Assembly (NCBI RefSeq): GCF_026241755.1
Contig: NZ_JAPJDA010000018.1
Span: forward strand, 1-64,000
Origin: Salinimicrobium profundisediminis
Lineage (GTDB): Bacteria; Bacteroidota; Bacteroidia; Flavobacteriales; Flavobacteriaceae
DNA: 64,000 nt
Reading direction: 5' to 3'
In this document: piece after piece, positions 25,699 through 34,078 of the stretch
Layout: every line of letters begins with the position of its first letter
How positions within the stretch are numbered: position 1 is the first letter of the stretch
Program-made: the position numbers and the translations under genes
Notes under the pieces: generated by a model
Databases searched by the model: none
What the model was told of the DNA's origin: nothing
The model's input: only the letters and a program-made list of their open reading frames with translations

Positions 25699-26996
25699 TG
25701 AAAGAAAAGAAGTACATAGACCGGCTCTATCAGGAGAAGTTTCGCGATTTTGAAGCGGCGCCCAGCGATGCCGTATGGAAAAATATTGAAGCTAAACTTC
25801 AGGAAAAGCAAAAACGCCGGCGCGTAATACCGCTTTGGTATCGCTATGCAGGTGTGGCCGCCATAATGGCCTTCTTTTTTATGATTGGAGACTGGATATT
25901 GCCTGTAAAAAATTCTACATCGGTAGCGGGTGAAGAGACAGAAGCACCTGCAATGAATAGGGCACTTTCACCAATAATTCCGGTGATACCTATTGCTTCG
26001 GAAGAAAGCACGGCTGCTATAGCGAGTCCTTCTGAAGTATTTACCCGCAATTCTAAACCTGTTGCTAACAAGAAAGCTTCAGAAGAAAATATGAGAACCG
26101 CTGAAGAAACAGCTTCAGAAATAAGTTCCAAAAATGCCATTTTTGACACCCCTCTGGCTGTTGCCTCTATACCACTTCAGCAGGAAAAAACAGCTTCCGA
26201 AGATTCGAAACCTGAAGATTTAAGGCCTTCAATCTTTGATGCCGTGAAAACTCCTGAAGAAACAGCAGTAGCCAACACCCGGGAAAAGAGCCACTTTGAA
26301 GTCTCTACCCATGCCAGCCCCATTTATTATGGCAAAATGGGGACCGCGAACCCTCTTGAGGTTGGTTATAACGATAGCAGGCAGGCAGAAATCACTTATT
26401 CTTATGGGGTGAGGCTGGCAATGGAGCTTAGCGACAGGGTAAAGGTAAGATCGGGCGTTAGCCGTGTAGATCTTGGTTACAGCGCTAATGGCACCGGATA
26501 CCAGTCGGCCACCGGGATCTATTCTGTAAGAAATACTTCCCTGGTAAAAGTCAAAGATTCGGATATGAAGATGGTTTCCGGCAGTTTTACGAATAACCGA
26601 ACCAGCAGCACCAACCGCACCCAGGCCGGGATATTCACCCAGGGTAATCTAAGCCAGAAAATAGGATATATTGAAGTTCCCATAGAAGTTGAGATCAACC
26701 TGTGGCAGAACAAGTTTGAAGTGAATCTTATTGGGGGTGGAAGTACGCTAATCCTGGAAGATAATGAAGTTACCCTTAGCACAGGCAACACTACGGCAAC
26801 CGGAAAAGCCAATAACTTAAATGAAGTAAGCTTTAGTGCCAATATTGGTCTGGGGCTTGATTACAATCTTTCGGAAAGATTCAAGCTCAACCTGGAACCA
26901 ATGCTGAAGTATCAGCTAAAAACTTTTGACCAGCCCAATGGAGATGTACAGCCTTATTTCATGGGCGTGTACACAGGTTTTAGCTATAAATTTTAA
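25698..26996 (+). CDS. Putative anti-sigma/trans-envelope protein with C-terminal beta-barrel-like domain
   Basis: A 432-residue protein coupled to the ECF sigma gene. Residues 1-48 are charged and presumably cytoplasmic (YIDRLYQEKFRDFEAAPSDA followed by VWKNIEAKL); residues ~50-68 form one membrane helix (YAGVAAIMAFFFMIGDWIL). Residues ~75-190 are a Ser/Glu/Ala-rich linker. From ~195 the sequence alternates like beta strands (YSYGVRLAMELSDRVKVRSG; NEVSFSANIGLGLDYNLS) and ends GVYTGFSYKF with a terminal Phe, as in outer-membrane barrels. It may regulate the sigma factor, by analogy with genes placed after ECF sigma factors in flavobacteria. Its stop overlaps the plsC stop in a shared TTAA. 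Confidence 0.7.
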   Translation: MKEKKYIDRLYQEKFRDFEAAPSDAVWKNIEAKLQEKQKRRRVIPLWYRYAGVAAIMAFFFMIGDWILPVKNSTSVAGEETEAPAMNRALSPIIPVIPIASEESTAAIASPSEVFTRNSKPVANKKASEENMRTAEETASEISSKNAIFDTPLAVASIPLQQEKTASEDSKPEDLRPSIFDAVKTPEETAVANTREKSHFEVSTHASPIYYGKMGTANPLEVGYNDSRQAEITYSYGVRLAMELSDRVKVRSGVSRVDLGYSANGTGYQSATGIYSVRNTSLVKVKDSDMKMVSGSFTNNRTSSTNRTQAGIFTQGNLSQKIGYIEVPIEVEINLWQNKFEVNLIGGGSTLILEDNEVTLSTGNTTATGKANNLNEVSFSANIGLGLDYNLSERFKLNLEPMLKYQLKTFDQPNGDVQPYFMGVYTGFSYKF

Positions 26997-27736
26997 GAAA
27001 GTTTACCAGATTTTAATTCCTGCAGGATCACCTCCCTCGTCTGTTCCCGAACCTCCTTTTTATTTTGCTGCTCAAGACCTTTTGTGGGTATAAATTCTTT
27101 GATCTTTACGCGCATTTTACCCGGGCCACCCTTAGTGAAAATGTAAGGAAAACGTTTTTTATTGTCGTAAAATACAATAGGAACTATGGGAATCTGGTGG
27201 TCTATAGCCAGGCGGAAAGCCCCATCTTTAAAGTTGTCGAGAAGAACACTGGCATCATCGGGCACACCACCCTCAGGAAAGATACAAATACTTGTGCCGT
27301 TATTCAATCGGCGTTGTGCGCTGTCAAAAACCTCCTTTCGGCTTCTTTGATTCTGGCGGTCAACAAGAATACAGGTGCGTTTATAGAAGTATCCAAAAAG
27401 GGGGATTTTCACCAGCTCTTTTTTTCCGACGAAAACGAACGGATTCTTAACCGCCACCAGCATGAGCATAATATCGGTCATTGAAGTATGGTTGGCCACC
27501 AGCATATAACTTTCTCCTTTCACAAGTTTTCGTTCCCGCTTTATTTTGGGGAAGAAACCCATTCCGTATAAAATAAAGTAAGCCCACCAGCGCGCAATCA
27601 TAAAGAACTGCGGATAAAATCTCGTCCTGGAGGTAAACAACAGTAAAAACGGAAAAAAAACAATGATGGGAATGGCCATAAGGATATAGAACCATATTCT
27701 CCACAAGACAACCAGGAAAGACCTAAGTATATGCAT
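26993..27736 (-). CDS. plsC: 1-acyl-sn-glycerol-3-phosphate acyltransferase
   Basis: A 247-residue membrane acyltransferase that makes phosphatidic acid. The catalytic NHTSMTD box is at 82-88, and the substrate-binding FPEGG at 153-157. A hydrophobic N-terminal segment (about 5-35) anchors it in the inner membrane. The frame opens 40 codons further upstream, but that stretch would run into the trpS promoter region and lacks family similarity; ATG 27736 (MHILRSFLVVLWRIW) is the better start. It converges on the preceding plus-strand gene, sharing the palindromic TTAA of both stop codons, and diverges from trpS. Confidence 0.92.
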   Translation of the reverse strand: MHILRSFLVVLWRIWFYILMAIPIIVFFPFLLLFTSRTRFYPQFFMIARWWAYFILYGMGFFPKIKRERKLVKGESYMLVANHTSMTDIMLMLVAVKNPFVFVGKKELVKIPLFGYFYKRTCILVDRQNQRSRKEVFDSAQRRLNNGTSICIFPEGGVPDDASVLLDNFKDGAFRLAIDHQIPIVPIVFYDNKKRFPYIFTKGGPGKMRVKIKEFIPTKGLEQQNKKEVREQTREVILQELKSGKLS

Positions 27737-27811
27737 AACGGCCAAAAGTAATGAATTGAATTGAACGTCTTCCCTAAAAACGATACCTTTGTAGAAAAAT
27801 AAAGAAAGCCG

Positions 27812-28780
27812 ATGTCTAGAATTCTCACCGGAGTACAGAGTACCGGTACTCCTCACCTGGGGAACATCTTAGGAGCTATTATTCCCGCCGTGGAAATGGC
27901 CAACGACCCAAAGAATGATTCATTTTTATTTATAGCAAACCTGCATACTTTAACCCAAATTAAAGATCCAAAGGTGTTAAGGGAAAATACCCTCTCTACC
28001 GCAGCTACCTGGCTGGCTTTTGGTCTTGATGTTGATAAAACGGTTTTTTACAGGCAGAGCGATATCCCACAGGTAACAGAACTTACCTGGTACCTCAACT
28101 GCTTTTTCCCATACCAACGCCTTACCCTGGCCCACTCTTTTAAAGATAAAGCCGACAGACTGGAGGATGTTAATGCCGGTTTATTCGATTATCCTATTTT
28201 AATGGCTGCGGATATTCTTTTGTATGATGCTGAAATTGTTCCGGTAGGGAAAGATCAACTACAACACCTGGAAATGACCAGGGATGTGGCTTCGAGGTTT
28301 CATGCAAAAATGGGAGACACTTTTGTAATGCCCGATGCGCGCGTTTCTGAAGAAACCATGTACGTACCCGGTACCGATGGGGAAAAGATGAGCAAATCTA
28401 AAGGCAATATTATCAACCTGTTTTTACCCGATAAGCAGCTGCGGAAGCAAATCATGGCGATACAAACCGATAGTACTCCCCTTGAAGAACCCAAAGACAC
28501 CGAATCTGACAATGTTTTCAACATCTACAAACTGGTAGCATCTAAAGAAGAAACTGCTGAGATGAAGAAGAAATATGAAGCAGGAGGTTTTGGATACGGG
28601 CATGCTAAACAGGCACTTTACGACCTGTTGATCACCCGGTTTGAAAAGGAACGTGCCCAGTACAATTTCTACATGCAGAACCCCGACAAAGTGGAAGAAG
28701 CTCTTGCTGTAGGTGCAGAAAAAGCCCGAAAGGTAGCCGATGATGTATTAATGCGGGTAAGAAAAAAATTGGGTTACTAA
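27812..28780 (+). CDS. trpS: Tryptophan--tRNA ligase
   Basis: A 322-residue class I aminoacyl-tRNA synthetase of the usual bacterial length. The HIGH-type motif is TPHLGNILG at about 13-21, and the KMSKS motif is GEKMSKSKGN around residue 192. The tryptophan pocket region VYRQSDIPQVTELTWYLNCF is preserved with Phe in place of the first Val. It charges tRNA-Trp in the cytoplasm. The stop overlaps the convergent dprA stop by a few bases. Confidence 0.97.
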   Translation: MSRILTGVQSTGTPHLGNILGAIIPAVEMANDPKNDSFLFIANLHTLTQIKDPKVLRENTLSTAATWLAFGLDVDKTVFYRQSDIPQVTELTWYLNCFFPYQRLTLAHSFKDKADRLEDVNAGLFDYPILMAADILLYDAEIVPVGKDQLQHLEMTRDVASRFHAKMGDTFVMPDARVSEETMYVPGTDGEKMSKSKGNIINLFLPDKQLRKQIMAIQTDSTPLEEPKDTESDNVFNIYKLVASKEETAEMKKKYEAGGFGYGHAKQALYDLLITRFEKERAQYNFYMQNPDKVEEALAVGAEKARKVADDVLMRVRKKLGY

Positions 28781-29877
28781 ACCGCCTCAAAAAGTTTACC
28801 GGGCAAAGGCTTTACCACGCCTTTGAGTTCCATATTGAGCAAAAGTGTAGCTGCTCTAAAAGTTGGGATACTGCAGTTGAGCGCGATAAGATCAAGCTGT
28901 TCTTTTCCCCTGTCTTTTAAGTAGCCGTAGAGAGCCTGCTCATCTTCTTCCAGCTCTACAAAAAGCTGTTTTTGAACCGCTTTTACCGGGGTTTGAGGGT
29001 GCCAGTTAAGCATATAAATGAGATCGGCCGCACTGGTCATGACATGGGCCTGCTGAGATTTGATAAGCATATTACAGCCTTTGCTTTGAAGATCGGTAGG
29101 CCTGCCGGGAACTGCAAAAACTTCCCGGCTATAAGAATTTGCAATATCGGCAGTGACCAGAGATCCGCCTTTTTCGGCGCTTTCAATGACCACTGTAGCC
29201 TCGCTCATTCCGGCGATAATGCGGTTTCTCTTCAAGAAATTATTCCGGTCAAAGGTATCTGTACTCCAGAAATCGGTTAGAAAACCACCGTTGTTCTCTA
29301 CCCCGGCCACATACTTTTGATGAACCGCAGGGTACATATGATTTAGCCCGTGGGCAAGACAGCCAACGGTTTGTAGATTGTGTTTAATGGCTGCCCGTTG
29401 TGCCGCAATGTCTATCCCGTAAGCAAATCCCGAAACGATCACCGGGTTAAGGGGTGCGAGCTCTTCTATGAACCTTTCACAAAAAGAGATTCCGTGGGTA
29501 GTTGCCTTACGCGTGCCAACTATACTAAGAATCTTCCTGTTGTCAAGTTGAATATTTCCTCTTTCAAAAAGTAGGATAGGCCCGTCAAGGCAGTGTTTTA
29601 ATCTTTCGGGGTAATCGCTGTTCTCGTAGTAAAGTGTTTTAACTTTGTTGCGTAAAATAAATTCCAGCTCTTTTTCGGCAGCTTTGAGATTTTCAGATGA
29701 AAAAAGGTAGCTGAGCTTGGTATTTCCTATCCCGTCAATTTTGAGTAAAGCGGACTTTTTTTCCTTAAAAACAGCCTCGGCAGATCCAGTGTGGCGGATG
29801 AGTTTTTTAGCTGAAACATCCCCCAGATTTGGAACGTGCTGCAAAGCCAAAACATACTGTAAATCAGAATCTTTCAT
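28777..29877 (-). CDS. dprA: DNA-processing protein DprA
   Basis: A 366-residue DprA/Smf protein. In naturally transformable bacteria it protects incoming single-stranded DNA and loads RecA. An N-terminal helix-hairpin-like region (LALQHVPNLGDVSAKKLIRH) precedes the Rossmann-like core (SIVGTRKATTHGISFCERFI; SGFAYGIDIAAQRAAIK; AVPGRPTDLQSKGCNMLIKS), and a C-terminal winged helix follows (IPTFRAATLLLNMELKGVV). The frame opens at TTG 29883, but ATG 29877 (MKDSDLQYVLA) is preferred. It converges on trpS with overlapping stops. Confidence 0.94.
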   Translation of the reverse strand: MKDSDLQYVLALQHVPNLGDVSAKKLIRHTGSAEAVFKEKKSALLKIDGIGNTKLSYLFSSENLKAAEKELEFILRNKVKTLYYENSDYPERLKHCLDGPILLFERGNIQLDNRKILSIVGTRKATTHGISFCERFIEELAPLNPVIVSGFAYGIDIAAQRAAIKHNLQTVGCLAHGLNHMYPAVHQKYVAGVENNGGFLTDFWSTDTFDRNNFLKRNRIIAGMSEATVVIESAEKGGSLVTADIANSYSREVFAVPGRPTDLQSKGCNMLIKSQQAHVMTSAADLIYMLNWHPQTPVKAVQKQLFVELEEDEQALYGYLKDRGKEQLDLIALNCSIPTFRAATLLLNMELKGVVKPLPGKLFEAV

Positions 29878-29959
29878 AGCCAAATTAAAGCCGGAAAAGT
29901 AGCAGAAAAATTTGTTAATAAAATATAGAAAGCCTGTTTTTTCAGAAAATAAAAATCTT

Positions 29960-29967
29960 TACATTTG
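29960..29967 (+). promoter_or_regulatory. TAnnTTTG box directly before the HU/SPOR gene
   Basis: TACATTTG ends only 5 nt before ATG 29973. If this is the -7 element the transcript would start at or just before the ATG, giving a leaderless or nearly leaderless mRNA. Chance occurrence is possible. Confidence 0.35.
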
Positions 29968-29972
29968 TTTCA

Positions 29973-30902
29973 ATGGCAATAGCAAATTACATCCACGATC
30001 TTCTATACCGATATGAATGTGTAATTCTTCCGGGGTTTGGTGCTTTTATTACGCAACAACATTCCGCAGGCATTCATCCTTCTAGTGGGGAATTTTTTCC
30101 TCCAAGAAAAACAGTTTCTTTTAATCGCCAGCTCATTAAGAATGATGGCCTGTTGGCTAATTATATTATGGAAGCTGAAAAGGTATCGTACAATAATGCC
30201 CTTGAACAGATAGAGCAATTTGTACAGGATTTAGAGCTGGTTCTTGAAAAAAACAAGACGGTGAATTTTCAGAATGTGGGTTCTTTTTCTTTAACTGAAG
30301 GAGAGAAACTACAATTTGAACCTGCTGCCCAGATGAACTTCATGAAAGAAGCATTTGGCCTTGATTCCTTTAAGAGGAATGCTGTGTCCCGCGAAGTTTA
30401 CAAACAACAGGCACAGGAAATTGAAGAAAAAGTACCTGTTGCATTTACACCTGAAAGAAGGGCTAACCGCTGGTTAAAATATGCCGCTGTAGGTCTTGTT
30501 GCTATTGGACTTAGTGGAGCTGCCGGCCTTAATATTTACAGCGATCAGGTAAATGAGCACAATATTGCCGAACAACAAAAAGCCGCTTCTCAGCTGGAAA
30601 ACAAAATTCAGCAGGCCACTTTTGTAATTGACAATCCGCTTCCTGCTGTTACTTTAAAAGTCTCGAAACAAACCGGAAACTATCATATAGTAACCGGAGC
30701 CTTTAGAGAAGCCGAAAATGCTGCCAAAGCTGTTGAGGAACTTAAAGCCCAGGGATTCAAAGCCCGCCAAATTGGTGAAAATAGATTTGGCCTGCACCAG
30801 GTGATCTCCAGTAGTCATGAAACCCGCAGGGAAGCTACTAATGAGCTTTACAGGGTGAAAAAGAACAATCCTGGCGCGTGGTTACTCGTTGAAGAGCTGT
30901 AA
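29973..30902 (+). CDS. HU-CCDC81-type and SPOR domain protein
   Basis: A 309-residue protein. It begins MAIANYIHDLLYRYECVILP, the two-part prokaryotic HU/CCDC81-like domain (to about residue 135; GFGAF and NFQNVGSFSLTEGEKLQFEP are conserved). A membrane helix is at ~168-188 (YAAVGLVAIGLSGAAGLNIY), and a C-terminal SPOR domain (YHIVTGAFREAENAAKAVEE to the end) would lie in the periplasm and bind denuded glycan strands at the septum. It links a cytoplasmic DNA-binding-like domain with cell-wall recognition. A tandem heptad array begins right at its stop codon. Confidence 0.85.
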   Translation: MAIANYIHDLLYRYECVILPGFGAFITQQHSAGIHPSSGEFFPPRKTVSFNRQLIKNDGLLANYIMEAEKVSYNNALEQIEQFVQDLELVLEKNKTVNFQNVGSFSLTEGEKLQFEPAAQMNFMKEAFGLDSFKRNAVSREVYKQQAQEIEEKVPVAFTPERRANRWLKYAAVGLVAIGLSGAAGLNIYSDQVNEHNIAEQQKAASQLENKIQQATFVIDNPLPAVTLKVSKQTGNYHIVTGAFREAENAAKAVEELKAQGFKARQIGENRFGLHQVISSSHETRREATNELYRVKKNNPGAWLLVEEL

Positions 30903-31334
30903 GTTCAGTTCGCAGTTCTCAGTTTTTAGTAGGCAGTTAATACTGGTTATGACTGATATCTACTATATCTTGAGTTATAAGCACCAAATTCCAGGCACCA
31001 ACTTTAATTTCCAGTGATTATGTTTATCGCTGATCGTTCATTCCTGCGTGACCAGCTATCCCCTTTTTCCCTGTGAATCATAGATTCTCACCCATTTTTT
31101 TGCAACCCAAAACCCGCAGAACATAATAGATGTTCAATTAATCCAATATAAGATTTAGACCCAAAAAATACTGGTGATTGTACGGGTAGTTCAGCCGGAC
31201 ATTGAGGTGGATACCGAAAACTGAGCCACTAATCCTGACAATTCAGATAGTTCAGCTAAAACTAAGCGAAGGTACTTAAACTGAGCACCGAGCACTGAAC
31301 ACCAGACTGCCTGCTAATCACTGCCTACTGCCAC
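30902..31334. repeat. Spacer with inverted heptad arrays, no ORF (empty-site-like element)
   Basis: Between the SPOR gene and the thioesterase, 30902-30946 consists of 7-nt units starting AGT (AGTTCTC, AGTAGGC and others), and 31280-31334 is built from the reverse complement of such units (again AGTAGGC and AGTGCTC when read on the minus strand). The ~330 nt between them contains no ORF that I believe and no hairpin terminator. The layout is like that of the two four-helix-bundle inserts without the gene. Confidence 0.6.
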
Positions 31335-31375
31335 TTTTTTAATACCTCCTTAACGGCATTTAGAATAAAGCATGT

Positions 31376-31383
31376 TAACTTTG
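31376..31383 (+). promoter_or_regulatory. TAnnTTTG promoter box of the thioesterase gene
   Basis: TAACTTTG is an exact match to the Bacteroidota -7 box, 15 nt before ATG 31399. The alternative ATG at 31372 lies upstream of it and so would not be in the mRNA. Confidence 0.5.
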
Positions 31384-31398
31384 CCGAAAATTTTAAAA

Positions 31399-31914
31399 AT
31401 GCAAGCCAGAACTCCAGAAGATTCTAAAACCACTCTTACAGACCTCGTTTTACCAAGCGAAACCAACCCCTTAAACAACCTTTTTGGAGGGGAATTGCTT
31501 GCGCGGATGGATCGTGCAGCCAGCATCGCCGCAAGACGCCATAGCCGCAGAATTGTGGTTACTGCCTCTGTGAACCATGTAGCTTTTAATAAGGCCGTTC
31601 CTCTGGGAAGTGTGGTAACTGTAGAAGCAAAAGTTTCAAGAGCTTTTAAATCTTCAATGGAGATCTATATGGACGTTTGGGTGGAAGATCGCGAGAGCGG
31701 AGAACGCAGTAAAGCGAATGAAGCCATCTACACTTTTGTAGCTGTAGATGAGACCGGAACCCCGGTAGCCATTCCACCTTTAGAGCCTGAAACCGAACTG
31801 GAAAAGAAACGCTATGAGGCTGCCTTACGCCGCAAACAATTAAGCCTTGTGCTAGCCGGAAAAATGAAACCATCTGAAGCAACAGAACTTAAAGCATTAT
31901 TCGTGAATTCTTAG
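31399..31914 (+). CDS. Acyl-CoA thioesterase, hotdog fold
   Basis: A 171-residue single-hotdog acyl-CoA hydrolase of the YciA/BACH type. The conserved block is NPLNNLFGGELLARMDRAAS, with the acidic residue of the active site, followed by VVTASVNHVAFNKAVPLGSV and the strand VYMDVWVEDRESGERSKANE-like segment. It releases CoA from acyl-CoA in the cytoplasm. The longer frame from ATG 31372 would place its start upstream of a good promoter box, so ATG 31399 is used. It is a single gene; a short heptad-like stretch lies at 32028-32057 before the next, convergent gene. Confidence 0.88.
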   Translation: MQARTPEDSKTTLTDLVLPSETNPLNNLFGGELLARMDRAASIAARRHSRRIVVTASVNHVAFNKAVPLGSVVTVEAKVSRAFKSSMEIYMDVWVEDRESGERSKANEAIYTFVAVDETGTPVAIPPLEPETELEKKRYEAALRRKQLSLVLAGKMKPSEATELKALFVNS

Positions 31915-32069
31915 AAGATGGCTCGGATGTAAAATCCGTGCTGAAAACAGGCAACTATTCTATATTCAGGCTTCAGCTCATAAAATATGTCGCTCCGGAG
32001 GAGCTCCATTCCATAGAAATAAACAGTCCTGACTCTAGATTCTAGATTATTGATTTCGGTGTCCGAAAT

Positions 32070-33293
32070 CTACATCTGGTAGATCCACTCTTCGGGGTTA
32101 AGCTTTTGGTTGTTCTTGTACATTACAAAATATAGCGTAGTTCTGCCGTCGGTCTTGTTAATTGCGATACTTCCAATGTCCTGGCCAAGTGCCACCTGCT
32201 GACCCTTGCGTACATCAACAGAATCAAGGTGGTTGTAAATAGTGATATAATCTCCGTGCCTTACCATTACCATGAGGCTGGATCCTTTAACCGCAATAAT
32301 TTCACTTACCGTGCCGCCAAAAACAGCCCTGGCCTTTGAGTTAGGATCTGTCGCTATTCTCACACCATTACTGTTCATGGTAGCAGTCTTTACTATAGGG
32401 TGAGGTTGTGTTCCAAAGCGGAGCACCACAGTACCTGTTCTTACCGGCCATGGAAGTTTCCCTTTGTTCTTTTCAAAATCGGCAGCAAGAGCTTTGGCCT
32501 CGGGCGTAAGTTTAAAGACACTTCTCGAAGTAGAACCTTCTGCCTTGTTGTTTGCTGCAATAGCTTCTTCGATAATTCTCTCTATCTCCCGGTCTATAGC
32601 ATTTATTTCCTGCTGTTTCTTTTTGAGCTGAGAAGCAAACTGACCTTCTTTTTTACGAACTTCAGCAATTAGAGACTGCTGTTCTTTTCTACTTTCTTCC
32701 AGCAATGCACGGGTCTTTCGGTTTTCAACAATTAACCTGTCCTTTGTCTTCTTTTGTTCTGCCAGGCTTTGGTTGAGCTTTTGAAGTTCTTCGGTGCGCA
32801 GCTGGATCTCCTCTCCCTGCTGATGCCGGTAATTGGCATATTGCTTCATGTACTGAAGTCTTTTGTAGGCTTGCAGGAAGTTTTCCGAAGAAAGCAGAAA
32901 CATAATTCTGCTTTGTTGCGACTTACTCTTATAAGATTTCCGGATCATTTTACTGTAATCCTGCTTAAGCTGCTCGAGTTCCTTACGAAGGGTGCCAATC
33001 CGGTTTTGGTTGGTATTGATCTCTCGTGTAAGTAAATTCGCCTGTTGATTCGTAACCCGAATCAACTTTTCGGTACTGCGAATTTGCTGATCGAGGTCTT
33101 CTACCTCGGTAAGTATAGATTTTTCTTTCTTTAGGTTTGAAGTCCGTAAAGAATTGATCCTTTTGATCTCCTGCTGCAAATCCAGCCTTCGTTGCTCCAG
33201 CTCTTCCCGCTTGTTTTCCTGAGAAAAGCCGTGAAGGCTTGACAATAAAAATCCTGCAAAAAAGACATGCCGTAATAGAACCTTTATCTTCAT
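32070..33293 (-). CDS. EnvC-like murein hydrolase activator, degenerate M23 domain
   Basis: A 407-residue exported protein. A signal peptide (MKIKVLLRHVFFAGFLLSSL, cut near GFSQ) is followed by a long coiled coil (about 25-250), then a LytM/M23 domain. The metal ligands of active M23 peptidases are missing: the usual HxGxD is NGVRIAT and the HxH is LYFVMY. It therefore resembles EnvC-type activators of cell-wall amidases rather than an enzyme. It is the last gene of the envelope operon and overlaps the DUF4292 gene by 4 nt. An 8-bp hairpin (GATTTCGG, TGT loop) touches its stop codon at 32052-32070. Confidence 0.9.
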   Translation of the reverse strand: MKIKVLLRHVFFAGFLLSSLHGFSQENKREELEQRRLDLQQEIKRINSLRTSNLKKEKSILTEVEDLDQQIRSTEKLIRVTNQQANLLTREINTNQNRIGTLRKELEQLKQDYSKMIRKSYKSKSQQSRIMFLLSSENFLQAYKRLQYMKQYANYRHQQGEEIQLRTEELQKLNQSLAEQKKTKDRLIVENRKTRALLEESRKEQQSLIAEVRKKEGQFASQLKKKQQEINAIDREIERIIEEAIAANNKAEGSTSRSVFKLTPEAKALAADFEKNKGKLPWPVRTGTVVLRFGTQPHPIVKTATMNSNGVRIATDPNSKARAVFGGTVSEIIAVKGSSLMVMVRHGDYITIYNHLDSVDVRKGQQVALGQDIGSIAINKTDGRTTLYFVMYKNNQKLNPEEWIYQM

Positions 33294-34072
33294 TCTATGC
33301 TAATTTCTTCGTAGCCCGAAGGTATTGAAAAAGGAAAAGAAACAGGAACATTGAACTCAATGTTTCTAAAGGTCATATCAATACGGGTATTTTGGGTGCC
33401 TTCTGTAGCTATGATCTTGATTTGCAACGGGAAAAGCTGCCGGCCAATCTTCTGATATTCCGGGTAAGTGACTGTTACGCTCCTGTTGCCCTGCTCCTGC
33501 CCCAGTTGTTGTGCCAGGGCCTTAAAGTTTCCGGCGTCAAGAAGGAACATTCGCTTCAGGAAATTTTCCTGTTCAGGTTGCAGCTGGTAGCCTCTTGAAG
33601 ATTCCGTCAATTTATACCTTTCTTCCCTAAGGTCATAAATGGTTTGACCCAATAAAAGATTCTGAACCTTTTCATAATCCAGCGGAGTTCCCAGCAGGTC
33701 ACTTAATAGGCTGAAATCACCATCAAAATATGTCTTTGTGATTTTCTCATAGAACTGCACCGAATTTGGGGTGATCAAGACCTTAGCCAGCGGAATGCCC
33801 AGCAACTGCCCGCTCATCCAGATGGTATCATTCTTTTTCATCCTGAAATTCACTGTAACGCTCTGGCTTCGCTCTTCTGTCTGGTAATCGAGACTAAGCC
33901 TGCCCTGTAAGGTATTGAAGTCAACTTCTCTGTTGTAGTGCTGGTCAACAACAGCAGCAACAGCAGCATCTTCGGGGGCTACAGTCCCCATTTTTGCTTT
34001 ACGGGCGCCGCCGCAGGATGAGAATAGGATTAAGGAAATAAGAACTACGGGAATTAATTGTTTACAGGTCAT
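33290..34072 (-). CDS. DUF4292 lipoprotein
   Basis: A 260-residue lipoprotein. The signal is MTCKQLIPVVLISLILFSSC with the lipidated Cys at residue 20. The mature part is beta-rich (LQGRLSLDYQTEERSQSVTV; RMKKNDTIWMSGQLLGIPLA; VQFYEKITKTYFDGDFSLLS) and resembles LolA/LolB-like half-barrel lipoproteins. I recognise it as the Bacteroidota DUF4292 family. It probably sits in the outer membrane facing the periplasm. It lies between a TPR protein and the EnvC-like protein, overlapping the latter by 4 nt. A role in lipoprotein or LPS handling is a guess. Confidence 0.82.
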   Translation of the reverse strand: MTCKQLIPVVLISLILFSSCGGARKAKMGTVAPEDAAVAAVVDQHYNREVDFNTLQGRLSLDYQTEERSQSVTVNFRMKKNDTIWMSGQLLGIPLAKVLITPNSVQFYEKITKTYFDGDFSLLSDLLGTPLDYEKVQNLLLGQTIYDLREERYKLTESSRGYQLQPEQENFLKRMFLLDAGNFKALAQQLGQEQGNRSVTVTYPEYQKIGRQLFPLQIKIIATEGTQNTRIDMTFRNIEFNVPVSFPFSIPSGYEEISIE

Positions 34073-34078
34073 TCAGTA

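Noticed and set aside
32028-32070. Terminator between the thioesterase and EnvC-like genes
   Set aside because: The 8-bp hairpin GATTTCGG/CCGAAATC has no T run on either side; the neighbouring TCTAGAT units look like a one-sided heptad stretch.
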